In this document: positions 8,761 through 17,500 of the stretch, piece after piece
Position numbering within the stretch: position 1 is the first letter of the stretch
Layout of the letters: the number at the start of each line of letters is the position of its first letter
Assembly: GCF_003264365.1 (NCBI RefSeq)
Contig: NZ_PYAK01000056.1
Coordinates: forward strand, 1 to 39,666
Origin: Micromonospora noduli
GTDB lineage: Bacteria > Actinomycetota > Actinomycetes > Mycobacteriales > Micromonosporaceae
Direction of reading: 5' to 3'
Length of the DNA stretch: 39,666 nucleotides
Made by a program: the position numbers and the translations under genes
The notes under the pieces: generated by a model
Database searches by the model: none
What the model was told of the DNA's origin: nothing
What the model saw: only the letters and a program-made list of their open reading frames with translations

Positions 8761-8842
8761 TCAAGATCCGCGCAATTTGCCGGATGTTGCTGCCTCGGAC
8801 AGGCGGGAGACAGCAACATCCCTGATGTTGCGCGGATCTTGA
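8761..8842. repeat. long interrupted palindrome (type A)
   Basis: The outer arms TCAAGATCCGCGCAA (8761-8775) and its exact complement (8828-8842) enclose inner arms GGATGTTGCTG (8782-8792) and complement (8811-8821). Equal 6-nt unpaired stretches lie between the two stems, giving an 82-nt hairpin or cruciform. A partial copy of the outer arm, TCAAGATCCGCGC, occurs at 8598-8610. Confidence 0.85.
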
Positions 8843-8903
8843 CGAACAGCAGGGCCCTGAGAGGCCGGGAGCGGGGTTTGGGGGCATCCGCGCCCGTCAA
8901 GGT

Positions 8904-8975
8904 CATGCTCGATCCAGGATGTAGTGGCCACCTAGCGCCGGAAGACCACTACATCCATGTTGGAGCACGATCATG
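8904..8975. repeat. palindromic element, type B, copy 1
   Basis: The core arms GGATGTAGTGG (8917-8927) and CCACTACATCC (8946-8956) are perfectly complementary. Outside them, CATGCTCGATCCA and TGTTGGAGCACGATCATG are imperfectly complementary. A second copy lies at 9086-9160, with opposite outer-arm details. Confidence 0.8.
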
Positions 8976-9020
8976 CGCTGCGGAGCGCGTTTCGAACGGA
9001 CGCGCGGCACGGGCAGTGCC

Positions 9021-9080
9021 ACGCCACGCCACGCCACGCCACGCCACGCCACGCCACGCCACGCCACGCCACGCCACGCC
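9021..9080. repeat. (ACGCC)12 pentanucleotide microsatellite
   Basis: There are twelve uninterrupted copies of ACGCC, preceded by one degenerate unit GTGCC. The array sits exactly between the two type B palindromes. It is not inside any gene I can support. Confidence 0.95.
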
Positions 9081-9085
9081 AACAA

Positions 9086-9160
9086 GATCGTGCTCGAACC
9101 TGGATGTAGTGGCATCAGCACGTCTACAGGCCACTACATCCATGTTCTAGCGCGATCATG
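9086..9160. repeat. palindromic element, type B, copy 2
   Basis: Arms TGGATGTAGTGG (9101-9112) and CCACTACATCCA (9131-9142) are perfect complements. The outer arms GATCGTGCTCGAACC and TGTTCTAGCGCGATC extend the pairing with mismatches. The core is identical to the element at 8904-8975, with a different loop. Confidence 0.8.
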
Positions 9161-9209
9161 AAGGGGCACGCGGTGCAAGGCGGGCAGCGCGAGCGGAGAA
9201 GCGGGCACG

Positions 9210-9280
9210 GCGCGAACGGACGTGGGCGCGGCGCGAACGGACGTGGGCGCGGCGCGAACGGACGTGGGCGCGGCGCGAAC
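9210..9280. repeat. 21-bp tandem repeat, about 3.3 copies
   Basis: The unit CGCGAACGGACGTGGGCGCGG repeats with period 21 from about 9211 to 9280. An open frame across it would encode GRGRGAN repeats, but it has no convincing ribosome site and is best read as repeat DNA. Confidence 0.85.
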
Positions 9281-9320
9281 GTGAGCAAAGACCGCAAGGC
9301 CGGCGCGAGCGCTGGCGACA

Positions 9321-9361
9321 GGGACGGGCGCGGGGACGGGCGCGGGGACGGGCGCGGGGAC
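9321..9361. repeat. 12-bp tandem repeat, about 3.4 copies
   Basis: GGGACGGGCGCG occurs three times head to tail (9321, 9333, 9345), followed by a partial fourth copy. It is G-rich on the plus strand. Confidence 0.85.
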
Positions 9362-9375
9362 GCGACGCGGGCAGG

Positions 9376-9404
9376 TTGACGCATTGACCTGGGCTGATCA
9401 GAAT
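9376..9404 (+). promoter_or_regulatory. candidate promoter of the GH5 cellulase gene
   Basis: TTGACG (9376-9381) and CAGAAT (9399-9404) are 17 bp apart. It is the first non-repetitive sequence after the repeat region and would give a leader of roughly 190 nt. A small hairpin, GGCGGA/TCCGCC (9448-9463), lies in that leader. No cellobiose-type operator palindrome was seen here. Confidence 0.4.
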
Positions 9405-9605
9405 GAGCGACGGAGCCAGGTAGGGCCACCGGCGCGAGGGCGACGAAGGCGGAACATCCGCCGTCGAGGGTCGCCGGTGAGCTTCCGCGAGTGACCACGT
9501 CCGCGTGACATGGGCCGTCGCGCACTGTCCGCGTACCCCTAAGGGACCGTGACGTGCGGACGGCCGCCCGCCGGCGTCGTTCATGGACGGCGCCGGACCT
9601 CCGAA

Positions 9606-11201
9606 GTGGAGCTCGAATTGTTCCGTCCGAAAGCTCTCGGCGGCGCGCTCACCGCGCTCGTCACCGTCGCGGCTGGCGTGTTCCTCGCCGCCGCCGTCAG
9701 CACCAGCCCTGCCGTGGCCGCCGGCACCGGTACGGGTTATCTGCATACCAGTGGCAACCAGATCGTGGACAGCACCGGTGCGACGGTCCGGTTGACCGGC
9801 ATCAACTGGTTCGGCATGGAGACTGACAACAAGACCTTCCACGGGCTGTGGTCGAACAACCCGTGGCGGGGACAACTCGACACGATGGCCCGGCTGGGTT
9901 ACAACACGTTGCGGGTGCCGTACTCGAACGACGCGCTGAAGCCGGGTGCGACCGCCAGTGGGATCAACGACTTCGTCAACCCGGACCTGATCGGGCTGTC
10001 GCCGTTGCAGATCCTGGACAAGGTGATCGACTACGCCGGCAGCAAGGGCATGCGGATCATCCTGGACCGGCACCGGCCGACGGCGGCCGGGCAGTCGCCG
10101 CTCTGGTACACGTCGACGGTTTCCGAGGCGACCTGGATCAACGACTGGAAGATGCTCGCCCAGCGGTACGCGGGCAACCCGACGGTGATCGGTGCCGATC
10201 TGCACAACGAGCCGCACGCGGAGGGCACCAACCCGGCTGCCACGGGCGCGTGCTGGGGCTGTGGCGACACCACCCGGGACTGGCGGCTCGCCGCCGAGCG
10301 GGCCGGAAACGCGATCCTCGGCGTCCAGCCCAACTGGTTGATCTTCGTGGAGGGGGTGAGCTGCCCGAGTGGTGGCCTCTCCAACGTCTGGGACGGCGAC
10401 ACCAGCAACGACGAGGACTGCGGTTGGTGGGGCGGCAACCTGTCGAAGGCGGGGCAGTTCCCGGTCCGGCTGAGCGTGGCGAACCGGTTGGTCTACTCGC
10501 CGCACGAGTACGCCACCTCGGTGTACCGGCAGACCTGGTTCGACGCCCCGGACTACCCGGCGAACATGCCGGCCATCTGGGACAAGTACTTCGGTTACCT
10601 CTACAAGCAGAACATCGCCCCGATCATGATGGGCGAGTTCGGCAGCACCCTGGTCGACCCGAAGGACAAGGTGTGGCTGGAGAAGCTGATGGCGTACACC
10701 GGCACCGGGGTGACCGGGATGTCCTTCACCTACTGGTCGTGGAACCCCAACTCGGGTGACACCGGCGGTATCGCGCTTGACGACTGGACCAATGTCAACA
10801 CCGCCAAGCAGGCGATCCTCCAGCCGTACCTGATCGCGCCGTCCGGTGGCGGCACCAGCGGGCCGCCGACGGACCCGCCGACGGACCCGCCGGCCGGTGC
10901 CTGCACGGCCACCTACCGGCAGGTCAACGCCTGGCAGGGCGGCTTCCAGGGCGAGTTGACAGTGAAGAACACCGGCTCGGGTGCGGTGAACCCGTGGTCG
11001 GTCACCTGGAGCTGGCCGTCGGGGGTGACGTTGGGCAGTGGTTGGAACGCCACAGTCACGCAGTCCGGTACGACGGTCACCGCGGCGGCTCCGAGCCACG
11101 CTCCGTCCCTGCCGGCGGGCGGGTCGGTCACCGTGGGCTTCACCGCCAACGGCACGGCCAGCGCGCCGGGCACTGTGAAACTCAGCGGCACCAGCTGCTG
11201 A
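9606..11201 (+). CDS. secreted GH5 endo-1,4-beta-glucanase with C-terminal CBM2
   Basis: A secreted cellulase, 531 aa if GTG 9606 is the start; another GTG at 9549 is possible and neither has a strong ribosome site. The signal peptide ends near PAVAA (about residue 38). The GH5 domain closely follows the Acidothermus E1 type, with GINWFGMET, RIILDRHRP, the acid/base Glu202 in DLHNEPH, DWRLAAERAGNAIL, YATSVYRQTWF and the nucleophile Glu344 in MMGEFGS. A short Pro/Thr linker (PPTDPPTDPPAG) leads to a CBM2 cellulose-binding module of about 100 residues with two terminal cysteines (GACTATYRQ ... KLSGTSC). It is followed by a terminator and the pectate lyase gene. Together they suggest attack on plant cell walls. 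The family is secure; the start is uncertain. Confidence 0.93.
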   Translation: MELELFRPKALGGALTALVTVAAGVFLAAAVSTSPAVAAGTGTGYLHTSGNQIVDSTGATVRLTGINWFGMETDNKTFHGLWSNNPWRGQLDTMARLGYNTLRVPYSNDALKPGATASGINDFVNPDLIGLSPLQILDKVIDYAGSKGMRIILDRHRPTAAGQSPLWYTSTVSEATWINDWKMLAQRYAGNPTVIGADLHNEPHAEGTNPAATGACWGCGDTTRDWRLAAERAGNAILGVQPNWLIFVEGVSCPSGGLSNVWDGDTSNDEDCGWWGGNLSKAGQFPVRLSVANRLVYSPHEYATSVYRQTWFDAPDYPANMPAIWDKYFGYLYKQNIAPIMMGEFGSTLVDPKDKVWLEKLMAYTGTGVTGMSFTYWSWNPNSGDTGGIALDDWTNVNTAKQAILQPYLIAPSGGGTSGPPTDPPTDPPAGACTATYRQVNAWQGGFQGELTVKNTGSGAVNPWSVTWSWPSGVTLGSGWNATVTQSGTTVTAAAPSHAPSLPAGGSVTVGFTANGTASAPGTVKLSGTSC

Positions 11202-11227
11202 TCCACCGGGACGGCCGGTGCGCTGCT

Positions 11228-11266
11228 GCCGGGACGGCCGGTGCGCATCGCATCGGCCGTCCCGGC
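11228..11266 (+). terminator. terminator after the GH5 gene
   Basis: A 12-bp perfect stem, GCCGGGACGGCC (11228-11239) with 11255-11266, has a 15-nt loop and starts 27 nt after the stop. Part of the left arm belongs to a direct repeat, GGGACGGCCGGTGCGC, present twice at about 11209-11245. Confidence 0.7.
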
Positions 11267-11298
11267 CATTTACATTCAGATCCTTCTATGTTCTTATC

Positions 11299-11313
11299 GG
11301 GAAAGCGCTTGCC
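11299..11313. promoter_or_regulatory. LacI-family-like operator upstream of the pectate lyase gene
   Basis: GGGAAAGCGCTTGCC contains the 8-bp palindrome AAGCGCTT (11303-11310), with the central CG typical of LacI-family operators at actinobacterial glycan-degradation genes. An inverted half-site, CGCTTTCCC, lies at 11343-11351. A weak promoter, TTACAT-16-TCTTAT, lies just upstream, so a bound repressor would sit at the transcription start. The regulator is not encoded in this window. Function is inferred from the pattern. Confidence 0.5.
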
Positions 11314-11460
11314 TCTTCGTCGGTGAGCGCGAGCGCGGGAGCCGCTTTCCCTCACGAACCTGCACTGGCGGGCCCGAGGACCACTGGTCCCGGCCGAGAT
11401 TCGCCGCCCACGGGCATGGGCGTCGCGACACCTCCGTCCGCCTCATCGAAAGGAAGCAGC

Positions 11461-12810
11461 ATGCGCACAGGACGGCGTCGAATGACGCTGATCGCCACCA
11501 CTGCCGCAGCCACCGCCACCCTGATCACCGCCGGGCTGTTGACCTCCGTGTCCGCCCAGGCGGCCGCCGGCTGCCAGGTGGCCTACTCGGTCGCCAGCCA
11601 GTGGCCGGGCGGATTCACCGGCAACGTCACAGTCACCAACCTCGGCGACCCGGTCTCCGGGTGGACGCTGCGCTGGTCGTACGGGGCCGGTCAGCAGGTC
11701 AGCCAGGCGTGGGGCGCCACCGCCTCGCAGAGCGGCAGCCAGGTCTCCGCGACCAACGTCGACTACAACGGCAACCTGGCGACCAACGCCAGCGCCACGT
11801 TCGGCTTCAACGCGAGTTGGAACAGCTCCAGCAACCCGGCTCCGAGCAGCTTCAGCCTGAACAACGTCGCCTGCACCGGCAGCACCACGCCGACCACCCC
11901 GCCACCGACCACCCCGCCGCCGTCGAGCACTCCCCCGCCCAGCACTCAGCCGCCGTCGGCCCTGGTCGGCTGGGCCACCCAGAACGGCGGCACCACCGGT
12001 GGCGGCAACGCGGCCACCACCACCGTCACCACCGCCTCGGCACTGACCAGCGCGCTGAACGCGACCGGCGCCGCGGTGATCCGGGTGTCCGGAACGATCA
12101 CCTGCTCGGGCATGCTGCGGGTCCGGTCCAACAAGACCATCCTCGGCAACTACGGCGCGACCATCGTCGGCTGCGGGTTCAACGTCAGCGGCGACCGCAA
12201 CGTGATCATCCGCAACCTGACCTTCCGCAGCTGGAACGACGACGCGATCAACGTGCAGGAGTCGGCCACCAACATCTGGATCGACCACAACAGCTTCAGC
12301 AACGGGTACGACGGCGCCGTCGACATCAAGCGCGGCTCGGACTTCGTCACCGTCTCGTGGAACCGGGTCTTCAGCCACGACAAGACCATGCTGCTCGGTC
12401 ACAGCGACGACAACGCCAGCCAGGACGTCGGCCACCTGCGGGTGAGCTACCACCACAACTGGTTCGACGGCAGCAACCAGCGCAACCCCCGGGTGCGCTT
12501 CGGCAACCCGGTGCACGTGTACAACAACTACTACCGGGCCAACGGCGGCTACGGCGTGGCGTCCACCGAGAACGCCGGGGTGCTCGTCGAGGGCAACTAC
12601 TTCGAGAACGTCGACGACCCGTACCACCTCGGTGAGGGCGACTCAGGCCCCGGCAGCCTGGTCGCCCGCAACAACCACTTCGTCAACTCGCCCACCGGCC
12701 AGGCCGGCGGCAGCGTGGCCAGCATCCCGTACTCCTACCAGCTGGACACCGCGAGCAACGTCAAGTCCATTGTGACTGCGGGCGCCGGCGCCGGCCGGAT
12801 CACCGTCTGA
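11461..12810 (+). CDS. secreted pectate lyase (PL1) with N-terminal CBM2
   Basis: This 449-aa protein cleaves polygalacturonate by calcium-dependent beta-elimination, judged by family. A signal peptide (residues 1-36, ending SAQAAA) is followed by a CBM2 module (residues 38-138, first Cys38, last Cys138). A Pro/Thr linker (about 140-166) leads to the PL1 parallel beta-helix. The helix shows NIWIDHNSF (271-279), TMLLGHSDDN (309-318) and RNPRVRFGNPVHVYNNYY, in which Arg346 fits the catalytic Arg of the RxPxxR motif. ATG 11461 has AAAGGA 7-12 nt upstream. Its order, binding module before catalytic domain, is the reverse of the cellulase gene before it. It has its own upstream region with an operator-like palindrome. 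Confidence 0.94.
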   Translation: MRTGRRRMTLIATTAAATATLITAGLLTSVSAQAAAGCQVAYSVASQWPGGFTGNVTVTNLGDPVSGWTLRWSYGAGQQVSQAWGATASQSGSQVSATNVDYNGNLATNASATFGFNASWNSSSNPAPSSFSLNNVACTGSTTPTTPPPTTPPPSSTPPPSTQPPSALVGWATQNGGTTGGGNAATTTVTTASALTSALNATGAAVIRVSGTITCSGMLRVRSNKTILGNYGATIVGCGFNVSGDRNVIIRNLTFRSWNDDAINVQESATNIWIDHNSFSNGYDGAVDIKRGSDFVTVSWNRVFSHDKTMLLGHSDDNASQDVGHLRVSYHHNWFDGSNQRNPRVRFGNPVHVYNNYYRANGGYGVASTENAGVLVEGNYFENVDDPYHLGEGDSGPGSLVARNNHFVNSPTGQAGGSVASIPYSYQLDTASNVKSIVTAGAGAGRITV

Positions 12811-12821
12811 CTCAGCCTTCG

Positions 12822-12853
12822 CGGAAGGGTCCCTCGTCCAGGGGGCCCTTCCG
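12822..12853. terminator. bidirectional terminator between pectate lyase and miaB
   Basis: CGGAAGGGTCCC (12822-12833) pairs with GGGGCCCTTCCG (12842-12853) through a 12-bp stem including one G-T pair. It sits between two convergent stops, 12810 and 12859. Confidence 0.75.
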
Positions 12854-12858
12854 TGCGG

Positions 12859-14352
12859 TCAGTGGGTGGCGCAGCCAGCGGCGGGGGCAGCCACGACCGG
12901 CGGTGCGCCGATCGTCGGAAGACCGAGCAACACCCCGGGGGTACGCGGGGAGCGACCCGCCTCGGCCGCGTCACCGGCCCGGGTGCGCCGGTGCGCCACC
13001 GGCGCTCCGTCGGCGTTCAGGTGGTGCGGCGCGGCGTACGTGATCGTGGTGTGCACGATGTCGCCCGGCCGGATCTGACCAGCGAGGGACTCCCCGTCGG
13101 CGGTTTCGGTCGCGAAGTGCACAAGTCGGCCGTCGCGGGCCCGACCGGACATCCGGCCGGTCCGCTCGTCCTTGCGGCCCTCGCCGACCGCGACCAGCAC
13201 CTCGACGGTCTCACCGACGAGGCGCTTGTTCTCCGCCCAGGTGATCTCCTCGACGCAGGCGACCAACCGCTCGTAGCGCTCCTGCACGACCTGCTTGGGC
13301 AGCTGATCGTCCATGGTCGCGGCGGGGGTGCCGGGCCGCTTCGAGTACTGGAAGGTGAAGGCCGAGGAGAACCGGGCCTCCCGGACCACGTCCAGGGTGC
13401 GCTGGAAGTCGGCCTCGGTCTCACCGGGGAAGCCGACGATGATGTCGGTGGTGATCGCCGCGTCCGGCATCGCCGCGCGGACCTTCTCGATGATCCCCAG
13501 GTAGCGCTCGGAGCGGTAGGACCGGCGCATCGCCCGGAGCACGTCGTCGGAGCCGGACTGCAACGGCATGTGCAGCGAGTGGCAGACGTTCGGCGTCTCG
13601 GCCATCGCGGCGATCACGTCGTCGGTGAAGTCCTTCGGGTGCGGGCTGGTGAACCGGACGCGCTCCAAGCCGTCGATGTCGCCGCAGGCCCGCAGCAGCT
13701 TGCCGAACGCGTACCGGTCGCCGAACTCCACACCGTACGAGTTGACGTTCTGCCCGAGGAGGGTCACCTCCAGCACGCCCTCGTCGACCAGCGCGCGCAC
13801 CTCGGAGAGGATGTCGCCGGGGCGCCGGTCCTTCTCCTTGCCGCGCAGTGCCGGCACGATGCAGAACGTGCAGGTGTTGTTGCACCCCACCGAGATCGAC
13901 ACCCAGCCGGCGTACGTGGACTCGCGGCGGGTGGGCAGCGTGGACGGGAAGACGTCGAGGGACTCCAGGATCTCCACCTCGGCGGCGGCGTTGTGCCGGG
14001 CCCGCTCCAACAGCACCGGCAGCGCGCCGATGTTGTGGGTGCCGAAGACCACGTCCACCCAGGGGGCCTTGCGGACGATGTCGCCCCGATCCTTCTGGGC
14101 GAGGCAGCCGCCGACCGCGATCTGCATCCCGGGGTGCTTGTCCTTCACCGGGCGCAGACGACCGAGGTTGCCGTAGAGCCGGTTGTCCGCATTTTCCCGC
14201 ACCGCGCAGGTGTTGAAGACCACGATGTCCGGGGTGTCGTCGCCAGCGGGTGCGCGCTCGTATCCCGCCTGCTCAAGCAGGCCGGAGATGCGTTCAGAGT
14301 CGTGCACGTTCATCTGGCAGCCGTACGTGACGACGTTGTAGGTCCTAGCCAC
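12859..14352 (-). CDS. miaB: tRNA-2-methylthio-N6-dimethylallyladenosine synthase
   Basis: MiaB is a radical SAM methylthiotransferase that converts i6A37, made by MiaA, to ms2i6A37 in tRNA. The N-terminal UPF0004 domain has its three cluster cysteines in TYGCQMNVHDSER, FNTCAVREN and AVGGCLAQ. The radical SAM CxxxCxxC motif is in GCNNTCTFCIVPALRGKE. HSLHMPLQSGSDDVL and TTDIIVGFPGE follow, and a TRAM domain lies near the C-terminus. GTG at 14352 (497 aa) begins right at the conserved TYNVVTYGCQMN; a purine-rich AGGGGAAGGGG lies upstream. The Ala/Pro-rich last 50 residues extend beyond the usual end of the family. It is separated from its usual neighbours by inserted accessory genes on both sides. 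Confidence 0.96.
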   Translation of the reverse strand: MARTYNVVTYGCQMNVHDSERISGLLEQAGYERAPAGDDTPDIVVFNTCAVRENADNRLYGNLGRLRPVKDKHPGMQIAVGGCLAQKDRGDIVRKAPWVDVVFGTHNIGALPVLLERARHNAAAEVEILESLDVFPSTLPTRRESTYAGWVSISVGCNNTCTFCIVPALRGKEKDRRPGDILSEVRALVDEGVLEVTLLGQNVNSYGVEFGDRYAFGKLLRACGDIDGLERVRFTSPHPKDFTDDVIAAMAETPNVCHSLHMPLQSGSDDVLRAMRRSYRSERYLGIIEKVRAAMPDAAITTDIIVGFPGETEADFQRTLDVVREARFSSAFTFQYSKRPGTPAATMDDQLPKQVVQERYERLVACVEEITWAENKRLVGETVEVLVAVGEGRKDERTGRMSGRARDGRLVHFATETADGESLAGQIRPGDIVHTTITYAAPHHLNADGAPVAHRRTRAGDAAEAGRSPRTPGVLLGLPTIGAPPVVAAPAAGCATH

Positions 14353-14507
14353 CCTGTTGGTGCCCCTTCCCCTCGGGCTACCAGGGTAGCGGCCCGGTCC
14401 GGGGGCATGTCCGACCGGCATTGTCCGTCCGGCGGCGTTGGCCCGGCGCCCCATGGTGAGGGTCCACGGCCCCGGCCGGCGCGCCCGACCCGAACTGGCG
14501 CCTCCGA

Positions 14508-17500
14508 TCAGAACAGGTGCGGTTCGATCACCCGCACGACGAGCCGCCCTTCGCGCAGGGTCTGCACGCTGGGGTGCTCCTGGCCGATGACCTCGGCCAG
14601 CCGGTCCGCCACCGCCCCGAGGTCCTCCACAGGAGCGCCGCCGCCGACGTGCCTCGACACCAGGGCGAGATCACCGAGGCAGCGCAGCGTGTCGGGGTGG
14701 TCCGTGCCGAGCACTTCCGACAGCCGCGCGGCGGTCTCCCGCAGCCGGTCCGACGCCGACACCCGGTCATCCTCCTCGGCGAGACACACCGCGTGGTTCA
14801 GCTCTGCGGCGAGGGTGTGCGGGTGGTCGGGGCCGAGCGCCTTGCGCAGCTCAGCGGCCGCCCGGGCAGCCGACGCGCGGGCTTGCGACCTGCGGCCGAG
14901 CGCGCGCTCGGCGGCAGCGATGTTGCTCAGCGTGGCCAGGGTGTGCGGGTGCTCCGGGCCGAGCCGGAGACCCTCCTCGTACGCCTGGGTGACCGCGAGC
15001 ATCTCGGTCAGCGCCCGAGCCGCATCGCCGACGGCCAACAGGTTCGCCGCCCGGCTCGCCCGGCACGCCACCGTGTCCGGGTAGTCCGGACCGAAGCGTT
15101 CGCCGAGTTCGCGGTGTGCCGTCTCGAACATCGGCGCGGCCTCGCTGCCCCGACCGGAGCTGCGCAGGGACACCGCCAGGTTGACCTGAGCGACGAGGCT
15201 CTGGCCGTCGTCCGGACCGAGCACCTCGCAGTACGTGTCGTACACCGTGCGCAACAGGGCGACCGACCTCTCGTACTCGCCAGCCTCCCGCAGGTCGATA
15301 CCGAGGCGCATGGCGGAGACGAGGGTGTGCGGATGCGTGGGGCCGAGCACCAGCCGGCGCCGCTGGTGCACCTCGTCGTCCCATCGACGGGCCGACCGAT
15401 AGTCGCCGAGCAGCCGGTATGAGACGGCGAGGTCGTTGGCCGCATTCAGTGTCCGGGGGTGGTCCTCGCCGAACACCTCGAGCCAGGAGGCGTAGGTGGA
15501 CCTGGCCCGTTCCAGGGACTCGGCGTAGCGGCCGAGCGCCCGCACGTCAGCGCCGAGGCCGCCGGAGGTCATCAGGCTGTGCGGGTGCAGCGGACCCAGC
15601 AGCCGGTTCTGCTCGGCCAGCACCGCCTCGTCCAGGTCCCGGGCCTCGTCGAACCGGCCCAGGCTACGCAGGATGTTCGCTCGATTGAACCGCAGGTGCA
15701 GCAGTTGGCGGCCCAGCACCGACGCCTCAACCTTGTCGTGCGTGTCGCCGAGCCGAGCGGTCCAGGTGTCGTCCACCTCCTGGCTGAACCAGTCGGCCTG
15801 GTCCAGACCGCCGCGCTGCCACAGGTAGCGGACCCGGTCTATCAGCAGCTGACACACCGACTCGTCCGGGCAGGTCAGCGCCTCGGAAGCCTCCAGGTGT
15901 GGCCAGAGCATGCGCAGCCGGGACCAGGTCATCGGGTCGTCCACCTCGCCGCGGGGCCGGGACGCGGCCAGCACCAGGTGCACCTGGTGTCGGGCGGCGG
16001 TGATCTCGTCGTCGGTCATCCGGTCACGGACCACCGCCTGCAACAGCCGGTGCACCTGGACCCGACCGCCCTGGACGTCGAGTTTGAGCAGCGCCAGCCG
16101 GTTGATCTGCTGGACCAGTGCACCGCGCACGAGCCGCTCCGACACCGACGGGTCGAACGGCACGAGAGCCGCCGCCATCTCGTCGCCGTAGATGAGTTCG
16201 AGGGCGATCTCCGGGGCCAGCACTGAGCAGAGCTGCAACAGCCGGTAGGCGGCGGGCGCCTGCTCCAGCAGCCGGTTCAGTGACAGGTCCCAGGTCGCCT
16301 CCACGGAGAGGACGCTGGGGCCGTGCCGCTCGATCTGCCGCAGGTAATCGGCGACCGACGTGCCGGTGTCGGCGAGCCAGGCGCCCGCCGCGGCCACCGC
16401 GATCGGAAGGTCGCCGAGCGCCTCGGCCACCCGGTCAGCCTGCTCGACGCCGATAGTGGGCAGCCGCTGGGCGAGGTGCGCGACGGCCTCGGTGCGGGCG
16501 AAGACGTCCACCTGGATCGGGTTCGCCCGGTCACCCCAGGCGCGGTTGCGGGAGGTCAGCAGAACGTGCCCGGGGCCCTGCGGCAGGAAGGGCTCGATCT
16601 GGTCGAGTTCTTCGGCGTTGTCGAACACGACGAGCCACCGCTCGTACGGCTCACCACGGCCGAGCACCTGGAGCACCGACCGGACCGTGTCGGGCAGGGT
16701 CGGCCTGGCGAGGATGCCGAGGCGACCGGCGAGGTCGGCGAGGGCGGTGTCGACGAACTGCGGCGGGTCCGCCACGATCCACCAGACCACGTCGTACGCG
16801 GCCTTGAACCGGTGCACGTACTCCAGGGCCACCTGCGTCTTACCGACGCCGCCCATGCCCTGCAGGGCTACCGGCAGCACCACCGCGCTGCCCCCGCCCT
16901 GCAACTGCGCGCGCAGCCGCGCCAGGTCGTCCTCCCGGCCGGTGAACCGGGCGTTCCGGTTGGGAGCATTGAAGATCAACGGCTCGGTGCCGGGATAACG
17001 GGCACTCCCACCCGCCGGGCCGTCCGCCGACGAGGGCACCGGCCGACCGACCAGCCGCAACACCCGCTCCACGGCGGCCGCGGCGCTCACATTGACCAGG
17101 TTGGTGAAGCTCTGCGACGGGAACTCGGCCAGTGGGCGCAGGTCGGCGACGTACACGGCCAGGGCCGTCGAACCGGTGCTCGTGTCCCGGTCGGGCATAC
17201 CACCGGACGGGGTGGCCACGTAGGCCGGCGAGACCACTGTCAGCGTGCGCGGGGCCGGCGTACCGGCGGACCCGACGGCGGCAGTGGGCTCCACCACCCG
17301 CAGCCCGGCCGAGCTGAGCACCCGCTCCAGCCACTCGGCCCAGATGGCGTCCTCCGGCGCGTACCGGAGCACGATCTGGTCGTCGATCGCCTCGGTGCGT
17401 CGGTGGAAGCGGGCGTTGGCCCGCTCCCGTACCGACTCGTCCATCGCCGGCAGCGCGGTCACCGCCCCGTCGGTGAGGATCCCGGTCAACGCCTCGAACG

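Noticed and set aside
9021..9080. CRISPR array
   Set aside because: The repeat unit is 5 bp with no spacers; the other tandem repeats also lack unique spacers and there are no cas genes.
9158..9379. Small plus-strand ORF encoding GRGRGAN repeats
   Set aside because: It is entirely tandem repeat sequence without a ribosome site or domain, so it is chance open frame in GC-rich DNA.
12853..15084. Long plus-strand open frame opposite miaB and fxsT
   Set aside because: It is antisense to two clear genes, low-complexity and without domains.
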